Assembly (NCBI GenBank): GCA_963775875.1
Contig: CAVZKP010000026.1
Span: 1-64,000, forward strand
Direction of reading: 5' to 3'
Source of the DNA: AP-15 sp963775875
GTDB taxonomy: Bacteria; Pseudomonadota; Alphaproteobacteria; ATCC43930; CGMCC-115725
DNA: 64,000 nucleotides
In this document: piece after piece, positions 42,352 through 52,414 of the stretch
Layout: the number at the start of each line of letters is the position of its first letter
Position numbering within the stretch: the stretch's first letter is position 1
The notes under the pieces: generated by a model
Databases searched by the model: none
What the model saw: the letters and a program-made list of their open reading frames with translations, nothing else
What the model was told of the DNA's origin: nothing
Made by a program: the position numbers and the translations under genes

Positions 42352-43145
42352 CTACCGTCGCGCACTGGCGATCCGATACTCCGCCTCCGCCTCGATAGGC
42401 CCACCCGTGTCGGCGAGGTCGCGCCGCACTTCCTCGCGCACGGCGCGGCGTATTTCCTCCGGCAGCGCCGCGAGTGCCTGGCCAGTGGAAGCCCCACCGC
42501 GTTCAAACGGGCCGTAATAGGCATCGAATGAAGGCAGCACGAAGGTGTGCCTCACGGTATCGGTCTCGAAGTCCACCAGGCCGGCCTCATCGAACAGAGA
42601 CCGGAGACGCGACGCCTCGCTGAGCGCGAAAGTGCGAGTGACAGCCTCGGTCAAACCTGGCCTATACCGTGCGATGATTTTGTTGATCTGATGGTTATAA
42701 GAGCGCTCGACGACGGTATTTACCGAGACGGCCACGCGACCGCCGGGGCGAAGCACGCGGCGAAACTCGGAGAGGCCCCGCACCGGGTCGGGGAAGAACA
42801 TCAGCCCGAGATTGCACAGCACCGCATCGAAGCTGCAACCCGCGAACGAAAGCGCTTGCCCGTCCTCCACAGAGACTGAAGCATTCCGCGCCTTGCCGAG
42901 ACGCTCACGCGCCTCTCGGCCATGGCCGGCGAGACATCAGCGGCGAGAACATGGCCGGTGGGGCTGACGGCGGCGAGGGCGGCCTCGGCCGAAAGCCCCG
43001 TGCCCGTCGCGATGTCAAGGACGTGCATACCCGGTGCAATGTGGGCGGCCCGCAACAGGAAGGGCATGAAATGCGCGGTGACGTGCGCGAAGGCGCGGTC
43101 GTACTCCGCCGCCGCCTCGTCCTTGAAGGCTAACTCCTCCGCCAT
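42352..43145 (-). pseudogene. UbiE-like class I SAM methyltransferase, interrupted by a one-base frameshift
   Basis: The N-terminal part (FKDEAAAEYDRAFAHVTAHF, then motif I HVLDIATGTGLSAEAAL and HVLAADVSPAMAE) reads from 43145. The rest (EARERLGKARNASVSVEDGQ, then FDAVLCNLGLMFFPDPVRGL and FRRVLRPGGRVAVSV) is in another frame to 42352, the switch falling just after SPAMAE at about 42925. Joined, it is a typical 264-residue small-molecule methyltransferase. Base composition is a little lower in GC than the surroundings. Substrate unknown; no partner genes. Confidence 0.82.
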
Positions 43146-43377
43146 CCCAAGCTCCTAATTCTTGTCCTTTGTCCTTGGGATGGAATGTTCGCAGACCCGC
43201 ATGATTCATTGCAAGCTCAGCGCTTAATGCGCGGCCTGCGACCGCTTGCCACCCGACAGAGACCTCTTGGCCGGGCTGGGCAAAGTCCGAAAGTGGGCAT
43301 AACCGGCCCATCTGCCGCGAGGAGTCGACGACGCCTTAGGGTCGGACGACGGCATTCAGAACTCTGAGACTGCCGCC

Positions 43378-44562
43378 TCAGCCCCACAACCGGTCGCTGG
43401 CGATGCGCGCGCCTTCGGCGAGTGCGGCGAGCTTGGCCCAAACCACCGACGGCGCCACCGCGTTGTCGACAAAGGCGAAGGTGGCAAAGCCGCAATCGGC
43501 CCCGGCGATGACCCGTTCGCGGCCGACCACATTGGCGTAATTCGCGATCCGCTGCGCGATCAGCCGTGGATGCTCGACAAAATTGGTCGTCGAGTTGATC
43601 ACCCCCGGGATCAGCACCTTGTCGTCGGGGATCTTGGCGGCGTGCAGATCCTCCCACTCATGCGCATGGCGCGGGTTGGCCGCCTCGAACGACAGCCCAG
43701 AGGGGCGCGCCCGCATCGCCACCTCGATGATCCGGGCGAGCGGGATGTCGTGGGTGTGCGGCCCCTCGTAATTGCCCCAGCACAGATGCATGCGCATCGC
43801 CTCGGGCGGGATGTTCGCGGTCGCGTGGTTCAGCGCGGCGATGTTGCGCTCGGCAATGCGCAGGAATTCGTCGTCGGAGAGGTGCTGATACTGGTTGTGC
43901 CGGGCCGAGCCGAGATCGGGCGCGTCGATCTGCAGGATCAAGCCGGCGTGGTGGATCGCCTCGTATTCCTCCTTCAGCGCATTGGCCAGCGCTTCGACAT
44001 AGGCGTCCTCGTCCTGGTAGTAGCGGTCCGGCACGAATTTGGTCAGCACCCCGGGCGAGGCCGCGTTCATGAACGCCTCGTTGGGCTTGGCCGCGGCGCA
44101 GGCTTCGGCGAGGTTCGCCAGATCGACCATCAGCGGCCGGCGGTCCTGATAGGCGACCGGACCGATGCAGCAGGGCACCGCTTCGCGGCTGAACCACGAG
44201 GTGCCGCCGCGCTTCTGGTTCAGCCGTTGATGAAAATCGGGATGGTCGATCAGGTCTCGGTGCGCCGCGGTCTGCGGCGGCCGGTCGTTGTCGCCGCCAC
44301 GGAACGCGCCGATGCCGGACAGCCGATGGCGGACGTAAAACGTGTACGAGATCTTGCCCAACTCGCCGTCGCACACGCTGTCGATCCCGGCCGCGACCTG
44401 CCTGCGCACGATTTCGTGGACCGACGCCGCCAGACACGCATCGAACGCCGATTGTTCGACGGCCCGCCCGGTCTCGCGCGCCTCGAGGAATTCGAGCAGG
44501 TCGGGCGGGCGCGGCAGGCTGCCGACATGGGTGGTCAGAATATGCTCGGTGCTGCGTTTCAT
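43378..44562 (-). CDS. MetE-family (cobalamin-independent methionine synthase-like) protein, copy 1
   Basis: 394 residues from ATG 44562 (MKRSTEHILTTHVGSLPRPP). Equivalent to the MetE C-terminal barrel, with zinc ligands in MRMHLCWGNYEGPH and a distal Cys in VIAGADCGFATF, and PGVLTKFVPDRYYQDEDAY. This ILTTHVGSLPRP subgroup includes epoxyalkane:CoM-transferase-like and uncharacterised methyl or alkyl transferases acting on thiols. The start is just downstream of the OFA transporter on the same strand (25 bases), suggesting an operon. A close relative is encoded divergently at 46126. Confidence 0.88.
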   Translation of the reverse strand: MKRSTEHILTTHVGSLPRPPDLLEFLEARETGRAVEQSAFDACLAASVHEIVRRQVAAGIDSVCDGELGKISYTFYVRHRLSGIGAFRGGDNDRPPQTAAHRDLIDHPDFHQRLNQKRGGTSWFSREAVPCCIGPVAYQDRRPLMVDLANLAEACAAAKPNEAFMNAASPGVLTKFVPDRYYQDEDAYVEALANALKEEYEAIHHAGLILQIDAPDLGSARHNQYQHLSDDEFLRIAERNIAALNHATANIPPEAMRMHLCWGNYEGPHTHDIPLARIIEVAMRARPSGLSFEAANPRHAHEWEDLHAAKIPDDKVLIPGVINSTTNFVEHPRLIAQRIANYANVVGRERVIAGADCGFATFAFVDNAVAPSVVWAKLAALAEGARIASDRLWG

Positions 44563-44587
44563 GCGCCCTGATCCCCTGATTTCGTCC

Positions 44588-45886
44588 TCATTCTGCACCG
44601 ACCGGGCGGTAGCCGTGCAACGTCATCGAGCGCGAGCGCAACGGCCGCAGCACAAACAGCGCGAGCCCGACGACCACGAAATTCATGATCGCCGTGACCG
44701 CGAAGACCATATGCCAGCTTCCGGTCGCGGTCTTGATCACATTCGCCAATGGCACGAGAAAGGCGGAGACCCCTTTGGCGGTGTAGAGCAGGCTCAGATT
44801 GGTCGTGGCGTATTTCGGACCAAAGCTGTCGGTGCAGGTTGACGGGAACAGGCTGAAGATCTCGCCCCAGGTCAGAAAGATCAGCCCGGCAAAGATGACA
44901 AAGGCCCAAGGCTGCGTGCCGAGCGAACCCAACAGCCAATAACTTAGCCCGCCGAGCCCGAAAGCGATCGCCATCGTGTATTCGCGGCCGATATGGTCGG
45001 AAATCCAGCCGAACAACGGCCGCGCCGCGCCGTTGGCGACATTGTCGACCAGCAGCGCCACCGTCAGGGTCGAGGCGCCGAGCAGCAATACGGTGTTGGC
45101 GACATTGAAATCGCGTGCGATCAAGGCGATTTGCGCGGTCGCCATCAACCCGCTGGCCGAGACCAGGATGAACATCACGTAAAGCACCCAGAACACCGCC
45201 GTCGCCAGCATCGTCCCCGGCGAGTAGCTTTCGGTAGTCTGCATTACTTTGGCCGGCGCGGTGCTGGGCGTCTCTCCCGGCAGTGGCGCGCGCATCGCCC
45301 AGGCGATGACAAAGACGATCGCGCCCTGGACCAGCCCGAACCAGAAAAACGCCGCGGCATAGCCGTCGGCGGCGATCACCGCGCGGATCGGCACGACGGT
45401 CAGTGCCGCACCGGCGCCAAACCCGGCGGCGGTCAGGCCGACGGCGAGCCCGCGGCGGTCGGGGAACCATTTGACCGCGTTGCCGACGCAGGTCGCGTAG
45501 ATCGCGCCGGCGCCGACGCCGGAGAGGATCGCGCCGAGATAAAGCATCGACAATGTGTCGGCGCGCGAATTGACGATCCAGGCGATCGCGATCATCGCCC
45601 CGCCAAAGGCGACCATCAACCTCGGCCCGTTTTTCGGGCCGATGCGGTCGACGATCCAACCCTCGATCGGGGTCAGCCAGGTTTCGAGCGCGACGAACAG
45701 GCTGAAGGCGATCTGGATCTCGGCGATCGACCAGCCATGCGCCTTGCTCATCGGGTGGACGAACAAGGTCCAGCCATATTGCAGGTTGGCGATCATCACC
45801 ATGCAGACGATGCCGATGATCAGCTGGAGCCAGCGATTGGTGGATGGTGAACCGGTCGCGACCCCCGTCGAGAATGCGCTCTGCAT
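44588..45886 (-). CDS. MFS transporter, oxalate/formate antiporter (OFA) family
   Basis: 432 residues, twelve membrane segments. N-terminal RWLQLIIGIVCMVMIANLQYGWTLFV is the OFA hallmark, with GWIVDRIGPKNGPRLMVAFGG as loop 2-3 motif and GLAVGLTAAGFGAGAALTVVP. Exchanges small carboxylates. It precedes MetE-family copy 1 and is divergent from copy 2, so it may import their thiol- or carboxylate-containing substrate (inference). ATG with GGAGGAACG upstream. Confidence 0.92.
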   Translation of the reverse strand: MQSAFSTGVATGSPSTNRWLQLIIGIVCMVMIANLQYGWTLFVHPMSKAHGWSIAEIQIAFSLFVALETWLTPIEGWIVDRIGPKNGPRLMVAFGGAMIAIAWIVNSRADTLSMLYLGAILSGVGAGAIYATCVGNAVKWFPDRRGLAVGLTAAGFGAGAALTVVPIRAVIAADGYAAAFFWFGLVQGAIVFVIAWAMRAPLPGETPSTAPAKVMQTTESYSPGTMLATAVFWVLYVMFILVSASGLMATAQIALIARDFNVANTVLLLGASTLTVALLVDNVANGAARPLFGWISDHIGREYTMAIAFGLGGLSYWLLGSLGTQPWAFVIFAGLIFLTWGEIFSLFPSTCTDSFGPKYATTNLSLLYTAKGVSAFLVPLANVIKTATGSWHMVFAVTAIMNFVVVGLALFVLRPLRSRSMTLHGYRPVGAE

Positions 45887-46125
45887 GCTCGTTCCTCCTC
45901 CCTATACCCAGGCTTGCCGCGGCAGCGCCCTCGGCCGCCGCATAGCCGCCTTCCTTAAGTCAAGTTGAATTAACCGTTATAGTTGCACGCGTCAACCCGG
46001 CGGCGACTTTGGCAAAGGCGTTCGCCGGCGCTGGGGGCGCGGACCGCCCCCGACCGCTCCCGATTGCCGATCGTGACAAACCGGCGCATGCTGCCACGGT
46101 CAAAATCGAGCACCGGGGGGAAGCA

Positions 46126-47275
46126 ATGAAGACGAGCCAGGACCGTATCCTGACGACCCATGTCGGCAGCTTGCCGCGGCCGCCCGAATTGCGGCAGATG
46201 CTGGTGCGCAAGGATCAGGGCGAACCCTTTGATCAGAGCGAACTCGACCGGGTGGTGCGTCAGGCCGTGCTCGACATCGTCCGCCGCCAGGCTGCGGTCG
46301 GCGTCGACATCGTCAATGACGGCGAAATGTCGAAGCCCGGCTATTCGACCTATATCGCCGACCGCCTTTCGGGCTTTGCCGGGCATCAGCCGGCCAAGCC
46401 GCGGCTCGACACCAAGGACCACCCGAACTTCCTCGCCGCGTTGGAGCGGATGACCGGTGCGAACATCGCTCGGCGTGCGGTGTGCGTCGGGCCAATCGCC
46501 TGGCGCGACCGTGAGCCGCTGCACCAGGACCTCGCCAATCTGCGCGCGGCGCTCGACCAGGTCTCGGCCGTCGAGGGATTTATGACCGCCGCCTCGCCCG
46601 GCCTCGTCCCGGTGTTTCAGACCAATTCCTATTATCCGAGCCACGAAGCCTATGTCGAAGCCATCGCTGCGGCGATGCAGGAGGAATACGAGGCGATCGT
46701 AAAGGCCGGGTTTGTGCTGCAGCTCGATTGTCCGGATCTGGCAATGGCGCACCACACCAGCTTTCAGGACCTCGAACGAGGCCGATTTCCTGAAGCGCGC
46801 CGCCTTTCACGTCGAGGTGCTGAACCACGCTCTGCGCAACGTGCCGGCCGACCGGGCCCGCATTCATATCTGCTGGGGCAATTACGAGGGTCCGCACGAC
46901 CACGACATCCCGTTCGCCAAAGTCGCGCCGATCCTGGTCAAGGCCAAGCCGATGGCCCTGGTCGTCGAAGCCGCCAACCCGCGCCACGCTCATGAATGGG
47001 CGGTGTGGCAGGACGTCAAACTGCCCGACGACAAGATCCTGATCCCCGGCGTGCTCGACACCTCGACCAACTATGTCGAGCATCCCGACCTCGTCGCCGA
47101 GCGCATCTGTCGCTTTGCCGACATCGTCGGCCGCGAGCGGGTCATCGCCGGCAGCGATTGCGGCTTTGGCACCTTCGCCGGCTATGGCAAGCTCGATCCC
47201 GACATCTCGTTCAAAAAACTCGCCGCCATGGCGCAAGGCGCCGAGATCGCCTCGAAGCGGCTGTGGCGTGGCTAG
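46126..47275 (+). pseudogene. MetE-family protein, copy 2, interrupted by a frameshift
   Basis: Begins MKTSQDRILTTHVGSLPRPP after a GGGGGGAAGCA site, and follows copy 1 (43378-44562) throughout. The frame breaks near 46780 after HHTSFQDL and resumes as NEADFLKRAAFHVEVLNHAL to end ...EIASKRLWRG at 47275. Zinc ligands IHICWGNYEGPH and Cys in GSDCGFGTFAG are kept, so the protein is intact apart from the indel. Divergent from the OFA transporter across a 239-base gap. Probably a thiol alkyl/methyl transferase; the gap holds both promoters. Confidence 0.86.
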
Positions 47276-47360
47276 CGATCGGCAGCAATTGAAATAACCG
47301 GGGTGCACCGCGCGATCGCACCAAAGCGCAACGCGCGGCGCATCTTGGGCTGAAGCGGGC

Positions 47361-48053
47361 CTACTCCGCCGCGGCCCTGACCGGCTCGACGAATTGCGAG
47401 ACCCACTTGTTCCGGCGCTTCAGGCCGTCGCGATACATCGCCTCGAACTCGGCCGTCGGGAAAGAATGGGTCGAGGGCCGTTTCATCAGCGCTTCCGCCC
47501 ATGCCTTGAGCCGCGGGAATTTCTCGATATGGCCGAGCTTCCTGACCCGGTCGAGGAACAGGTAGCGCTGCAGGAACGGCGCGTAGGCGGCGTCCACCAG
47601 CGAGTATTTGGCGCCGTTGAAAAACGGGCCGTTGCCCTGCTTTTCGAGCGCCTTTTCGAGCCGCTCGAACGGCACCGGAATGCCGGCCGCCGCCTTGTTG
47701 TAGTCCTCTTCGGTATCGGCGTAGGCGGTCGCGGTCACGGTGCCGGCGAAGGTTGGCACGTAATCGGTCCAGGCGCGGTTCAGCGCGCGCTCGATCGGGT
47801 CCTCGGGATGCAGCCGCGGTGCTATGGTTTCGTCCAGATACTCGTTGATGGCGTTCGATTCGAACAGCGACACCCGGTCGTCGATGCGCAACACCGGCAC
47901 TTTCTTGTGCGGCGAGATCGCGAGGAACCAATCGGGGCGGTTGTCGGGCTCGATATGGCGAAGCTCGAACTCCGTGTTCTTCTCGCGCAGCACGATTGCC
48001 GAGCGCTGCACCCACGGGCAGGTTTTGAAGCTGACCAGCATGTATTTTGTCAC
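47361..48053 (-). CDS. Glutathione S-transferase family protein
   Basis: 230 residues. Thioredoxin-like N-terminal domain YMLVSFKTCPWVQRSAIVLRE with KVPVLRIDDRVSLFESNAINEYLDE (cis-Pro VPVL and the ES glutathione-binding pair), then an all-helical C-terminal domain including NGAKYSLVDAAYAPFLQRY. CPW at the position of the catalytic residue indicates an omega/lambda-like or lignin-degradation-type GST with thiol-transferase character. Convergent with MetE-family copy 2. Confidence 0.92.
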   Translation of the reverse strand: MTKYMLVSFKTCPWVQRSAIVLREKNTEFELRHIEPDNRPDWFLAISPHKKVPVLRIDDRVSLFESNAINEYLDETIAPRLHPEDPIERALNRAWTDYVPTFAGTVTATAYADTEEDYNKAAAGIPVPFERLEKALEKQGNGPFFNGAKYSLVDAAYAPFLQRYLFLDRVRKLGHIEKFPRLKAWAEALMKRPSTHSFPTAEFEAMYRDGLKRRNKWVSQFVEPVRAAAE

Positions 48054-48232
48054 GGCGGCCTCCGATCGTTTATGTGAATTACGCCATCATCGCACACCGG
48101 CGCGGCCGGTTTAAGCGCAAACTCGAATTCCGTGGCGGAAGCAGGCGATGGCGGACCCTTCGCGCCGTCCGACCTGGCCATCGCCACTGTCGCGGCACGG
48201 CGGCAGTTTCGACCAGGTCTGGCCGAAACTTG

Positions 48233-48400
48233 CTATTTTATCTTCGCCTCTTTGAACAGGACGTGCTTGCGGGCCACCGGGTCGAACTTCTTCAATTCCA
48301 GTTTGGCGGTCTTGGTCCGCGGATTTTTCTTGGTTACATAGTAAAAGCCGGTATCGGCGCTGCTGACGAGTTTGATCAGGACGGTGCTGGTCTTGGCCAT
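48233..48400 (-). CDS. rpmG: 50S ribosomal protein L33
   Basis: 55 residues: MAKTSTVLIKLVSSADTGFY followed by TKKNPRTKTAKLELKKFDPV and ending KEAKIK. Lacks the zinc-binding CxxC pairs, so it is the Cys-free L33 form. Lies 17 bases downstream of the S41 peptidase gene start region boundary on the same strand; upstream order rnr, peptidase, rpmG is kept in related alphaproteobacteria as I recall. Confidence 0.96.
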   Translation of the reverse strand: MAKTSTVLIKLVSSADTGFYYVTKKNPRTKTAKLELKKFDPVARKHVLFKEAKIK

Positions 48401-48417
48401 GGCGGAGACCCCAGTTT

Positions 48418-50070
48418 TCAGGGATTGCGTGGACCCGAAGATAGCGATCCGCTGACCCCTGTCAAGGCAGGCTCGGCCTCGGCCGGCGTCGTCCCGACCG
48501 GCTGCGCCGCCAGGCTCGGGGTCTCGGCGATCAGATGCGTTGCCTGGCTGTAGAGAACGGGATCGGCCAATAGACGCTCGGCAACGCTGAGGTCGATCGC
48601 CCGATCGCCGTCGCGCGGCGGGCAGGAGCGGCGCAGCTGGTCCCAGTCGCTTTCGTCGAGCGATTTGCGTGGACGGGCGGTCAGCGGCGACACCGCCGAC
48701 AGTCCGCTCGCCCGCTGCAAGGCGATCTGCACCGCCTGGCCGTCATCGCCGAGATCGCTGGTGCACACGGTCGGGACCACGCCGCGGGTATTCAGCAGAT
48801 AGCCCGAAGGTGCGACCAGCTGAGCCCAGGTCAGGGTCAGCTCGCCGTTATTGGGAAGCCGCAAAACGGTTTGCACCGTGCCCTTGCCGTAGGAGGCGGT
48901 GCCGATGACGACCGCCCGCCCGGCATCCTGGAGCGCCGCCGCGACGATTTCGGAGGCCGAGGCGGAACCGCCATTGACCAATATGGCGATCGGTAGCCGC
49001 GGTGCGACGCTGTCGCCGGAAGCTTCGAAAAACTGGTGGCTCGCGGGGTTGCGGCCGATCGTCGCCACGATCGGTCCCTTGGCGATGAACACATCGGCGA
49101 GGCTGACCGCCTGGTCGAGCAGCCCGCCGGGATCGCCGCGCAGATCGAGCACGATGCCGTGCAGCTGCGCGCCCATCTGGCGCTTCGCCTGGTCGAGATA
49201 CTCGACGAGCTGCTGGGTCGTGTTCTGGTTGAAGCTCGAAATGTGAAAGACGACGACGCCATTGTCGCGCGATACGGTGACGGTCGGTTCGACGATCAGG
49301 ATCCGCTGCAGCCGGTAATCCTCGGTTCGCGCGGCGCCTGGGCGATCAATGCCGACCGCGACCGTGCTCAATACCGGGCCGCGCAGCTCGCGGGTCACCT
49401 CGCTCTGGGCGCGACCGGCGGTCTGCCGACCGTCGACCGACACGATCGTGTCGCCGGCGCGGATGCCGGCCAGATCGGCAGGACCACCCGGCAGGACTTT
49501 GATGATTCGGAATCGGTCGGGGGAAGGGTCGAGGGTTACCCCGATCCCGCCAAAACCGTCGCGGGCGGCGCGCTGATCGCGGGCGGCCTGCGGCGAGGCG
49601 TAGCGGGAGAAGCGGTCGAGCGCACCGGTAATGCCGCCGAACATGGCCTCGTCGATCTTGTCCTCGGGCACCGCCGCCAGGGTCGGCGAGGTCGCCTTCG
49701 CGTCGGCGAGCACATGCCCCAGCCATCCTCCCCATAGATGGGGGTCGTCACTGGACGGGCTCGGATAGGTTGCCACCTCGCGCCCGCCATAATCGAGCGC
49801 AATCTCGGTCTTGTCTTCCGGCCCCGGCGTCTCCACCACGGAGAATTTGGCGTCCAGCTGGGACAGCCGCGCCGCGGCGGCGAGAGCGAGCACCCGGCTC
49901 GAAACCGGAACAATGTAGAGATCGGCAATCTCGTCGAGACCGCGGCCGAATAATCGGCCGGTCGGATCGGCCGGCAGCGGCTGGCGCTCCGCACAGGCGC
50001 AGAGCAGGATGACGAGAACGAAGAGGCCCGCCGTTGCGAACACAGCGGCCGGACGCAACGATCTCGGCAT
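48418..50070 (-). CDS. S41 family (C-terminal processing) peptidase
   Basis: About 550 residues. N-terminal hydrophobic segment VFATAGLFVLVILLCACAER is a signal peptide, possibly a lipobox ending at the second Cys. PDZ domain around GGIGVTLDPSPDRFRIIKVL and AGIRAGDTIVSVDGRQ, then the Ser/Lys protease core: LDLRGDPGGLLDQAV, catalytic Ser in NGGSASASEIVA and Lys in SYGKGTVQTVL. Cuts C-termini of envelope proteins in the periplasm. ATG 50070 chosen; an in-frame start five codons earlier is possible. Confidence 0.93.
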   Translation of the reverse strand: MPRSLRPAAVFATAGLFVLVILLCACAERQPLPADPTGRLFGRGLDEIADLYIVPVSSRVLALAAAARLSQLDAKFSVVETPGPEDKTEIALDYGGREVATYPSPSSDDPHLWGGWLGHVLADAKATSPTLAAVPEDKIDEAMFGGITGALDRFSRYASPQAARDQRAARDGFGGIGVTLDPSPDRFRIIKVLPGGPADLAGIRAGDTIVSVDGRQTAGRAQSEVTRELRGPVLSTVAVGIDRPGAARTEDYRLQRILIVEPTVTVSRDNGVVVFHISSFNQNTTQQLVEYLDQAKRQMGAQLHGIVLDLRGDPGGLLDQAVSLADVFIAKGPIVATIGRNPASHQFFEASGDSVAPRLPIAILVNGGSASASEIVAAALQDAGRAVVIGTASYGKGTVQTVLRLPNNGELTLTWAQLVAPSGYLLNTRGVVPTVCTSDLGDDGQAVQIALQRASGLSAVSPLTARPRKSLDESDWDQLRRSCPPRDGDRAIDLSVAERLLADPVLYSQATHLIAETPSLAAQPVGTTPAEAEPALTGVSGSLSSGPRNP

Positions 50071-50176
50071 CGAGGAACCCCCCAAATCCTCAGCGGCGAC
50101 CTGCCCGATGATCCCGCCAGCATCGGCCGAAACCCCCGCTGCTGGCGGCGCATGCTAAATCGGCGCAGGTCGGCAA

Positions 50177-52414
50177 TCAACCGCGCCGGCCGCTGCGACC
50201 ACGGCGCGCGGCGGTTCCGTCCTCCTCGATCCGAAACAGCAGGCGCCCGCCGATCGCATCAGCCTCGACGAGCCGCACGGTCGCCGCATCGCCCAGCCGA
50301 AACACCCGGCCATAGCGTCGGCCGACGAGGCGTGGCACCTTTTCGTGCCGGTCATAATAATCGCCGGGCAGGGTCGAGATCGGCACCAGCCCGGTGGCGC
50401 CGCTTTCGTCCAAGGTGACGAACAGCCCGAATTCGGCGACGCCGCTGATCCGGGCGGCAAACAGGCCGCCGATCGCGTCGGCGACGAGGGTCGCGCGATA
50501 GCGCTCGATCGCGGCGCGCTCGGCTGCGGCGGCGCGCCGCTCGGTCGCCGAAATGTGGTCGCCGACGGCCGCCATCCGCTCATTGTCGAAATTGGCGGGC
50601 AAGCCGCCGGCGCCGAAATTATTGCCGGCGGCGTTGGCGCCGGCGATCACCGCCCGATGGACCAGCAGATCGGCGTACCGGCGGATCGGCGAGGTGAAAT
50701 GGGCGTAGCGCCGCAATCCAAGCCCGAAATGGCCGATATTGCCGGGGCTGTAGGCGGCTTGCGCCTGGCAGCGCAGCACCAGATCATTGACCAGCGGCGC
50801 CACCTGGCTCGCCTCGGCCCGGCGCAGCAGCCGGTTGAACAGCTCGGGCTTTGGCGCCTGGCCCTTGGCAAAGGCGAGGCCGGGGATGCCGAGTTCGTCG
50901 AGGAAATCGGCCAACGCCATGACCTTTTCCGGGGCGGGCGCATCGTGGATCCGGTACATGCAGGGCTGCCGCCGGGCTTCGAGTTCCTCCGCGGCGGCGA
51001 CATTGGCGAGGATCATGAATTCCTCGATCAGCCGGTGGCTGTCGAGCCGCGAGGCGGGAACGACCGCGACCGGCCGCCGCTCGGCGTCGAGCACGACCCG
51101 ATCCTCGCGCAGGTCGAGTTCGAGCGCGCCGCGCGTGGCGCGCGCCCGGGCGAGGGCGTCGAAAGCGCCATAGAGCGAGGCGACCAACCCGGCCGGTATC
51201 GCGGATGGCTGGTCCGCCTGCCCATCGCGGATGGCCTGAACCTCTTCATAGGTCAAACGTGCGGCCGAGCGCATCAGCGCCCGCATGAAGCGGTGACGGC
51301 GCTTGCGCCCGGCGGCGTCGATCCGCAGCTCGACGGCGAGGCAGGCGCGATCGACCCCGGGCTTCAACGAGCACAGCTCGTTCGATAGCGCCTCGGGCAG
51401 CATCGGCACCACCCGGTCGGGAAAATAGACCGAATTGCCGCGCCGCTCCGCCTCGCGGTCGAGCGCGCTGCCGGGACCGACATACCAGGCGACGTCGGCA
51501 ATCGCGACGACGAGATGCCAGCCGCCGGAATTGACCGGATCGGGATCCGGCTCCGCCCAAACCGCATCGTCGAAATCGCGCGCGTCGCTGCCGTCGATCG
51601 TGACCAGCGGCAGGTCCCGCAGATCGGCTCGCCCGGTCGGGCTTACCGGTGCCGCCGCTTCGGCCTCGGCGATCGCGGCAGCGGGAAACTCGGTCGGGAT
51701 GTCGAACGATGCAATTGCCAACAGGCTGATCGCCCCCGGTTCGGCAATCGAACCGAGCCGCTCGACGATGCGCGCCCGCGGCGATCCGAACCGGGCTGAT
51801 GGCAGCGCTTCGGCGACGACCAGCTCGCCGTCGCCGGCCCCGCCGCCATCGCGCTCGCCGACCCGGTATTCGGTCTTGTTGCGGCGATCGGCCGGCACCA
51901 CCCGCCCGCCGTCGCGGTCCCTTTGATAGACGCCGACGATGCGGTCGCCGCCGGTATCGAGCCGGCGCAACACCTGTGCCTCGATCTCGCCGGTTTCGCG
52001 CATGACCAGCCGGGCAGCGGCGCGGCCGCCGATCGGGATCGCCTCGCCGCCCGCTTCGACGAGCCGGAGGACCGGGGCCGGCTCCGCTTGTGGCCAAGCG
52101 ACCGGGCGGGCGAGCGGGACGCCGTCCTGATCGCTGCCGAAGCGTTCGATGACGGTGACCTCGGGGATCGGCACGCCGCCGGCCAGCCGTCGATTGGCGG
52201 CGCGGGTCACCGCTCCAGACTGCTCGATCTGCCGCAGCATGTCTCGCAACGCCGGGCGATCGACGGCCGGGACAGCAAAAGCGCGGGCAATCTCGCGCTT
52301 GCCGATGGCAGACGGGCTCTCGCGGATGAAGGCCACGATGTCGTCCGCCGAAGGCAGGCTGCCCTGACCTCGCTTATGCTTCTGTGCAGAAGCCGGCCGG
52401 CGCGACCGCGCCAT
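50177..52414 (-). CDS. rnr: Ribonuclease R
   Basis: 745 residues. N-terminal winged helix (DDIVAFIRESPSAIGKREIA), cold-shock domains, the RNB catalytic domain with metal-binding Asps in TIDGSDARDFDDAVWAE, and a C-terminal S1 domain (SGVAEFGLFVTLDESGATGL). Processive 3'-5' exoribonuclease degrading structured RNA. ATG immediately follows the topA TAG (TAGATG), so the genes are coupled. C-terminal basic tail is short. Confidence 0.96.
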   Translation of the reverse strand: MARSRRPASAQKHKRGQGSLPSADDIVAFIRESPSAIGKREIARAFAVPAVDRPALRDMLRQIEQSGAVTRAANRRLAGGVPIPEVTVIERFGSDQDGVPLARPVAWPQAEPAPVLRLVEAGGEAIPIGGRAAARLVMRETGEIEAQVLRRLDTGGDRIVGVYQRDRDGGRVVPADRRNKTEYRVGERDGGGAGDGELVVAEALPSARFGSPRARIVERLGSIAEPGAISLLAIASFDIPTEFPAAAIAEAEAAAPVSPTGRADLRDLPLVTIDGSDARDFDDAVWAEPDPDPVNSGGWHLVVAIADVAWYVGPGSALDREAERRGNSVYFPDRVVPMLPEALSNELCSLKPGVDRACLAVELRIDAAGRKRRHRFMRALMRSAARLTYEEVQAIRDGQADQPSAIPAGLVASLYGAFDALARARATRGALELDLREDRVVLDAERRPVAVVPASRLDSHRLIEEFMILANVAAAEELEARRQPCMYRIHDAPAPEKVMALADFLDELGIPGLAFAKGQAPKPELFNRLLRRAEASQVAPLVNDLVLRCQAQAAYSPGNIGHFGLGLRRYAHFTSPIRRYADLLVHRAVIAGANAAGNNFGAGGLPANFDNERMAAVGDHISATERRAAAAERAAIERYRATLVADAIGGLFAARISGVAEFGLFVTLDESGATGLVPISTLPGDYYDRHEKVPRLVGRRYGRVFRLGDAATVRLVEADAIGGRLLFRIEEDGTAARRGRSGRRG

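Noticed and set aside
43217..43657. Extra protein-coding gene antisense/out of frame at the end of MetE-family copy 1
   Set aside because: Arg-rich shadow frame of the real gene; no ribosome binding site or domain.
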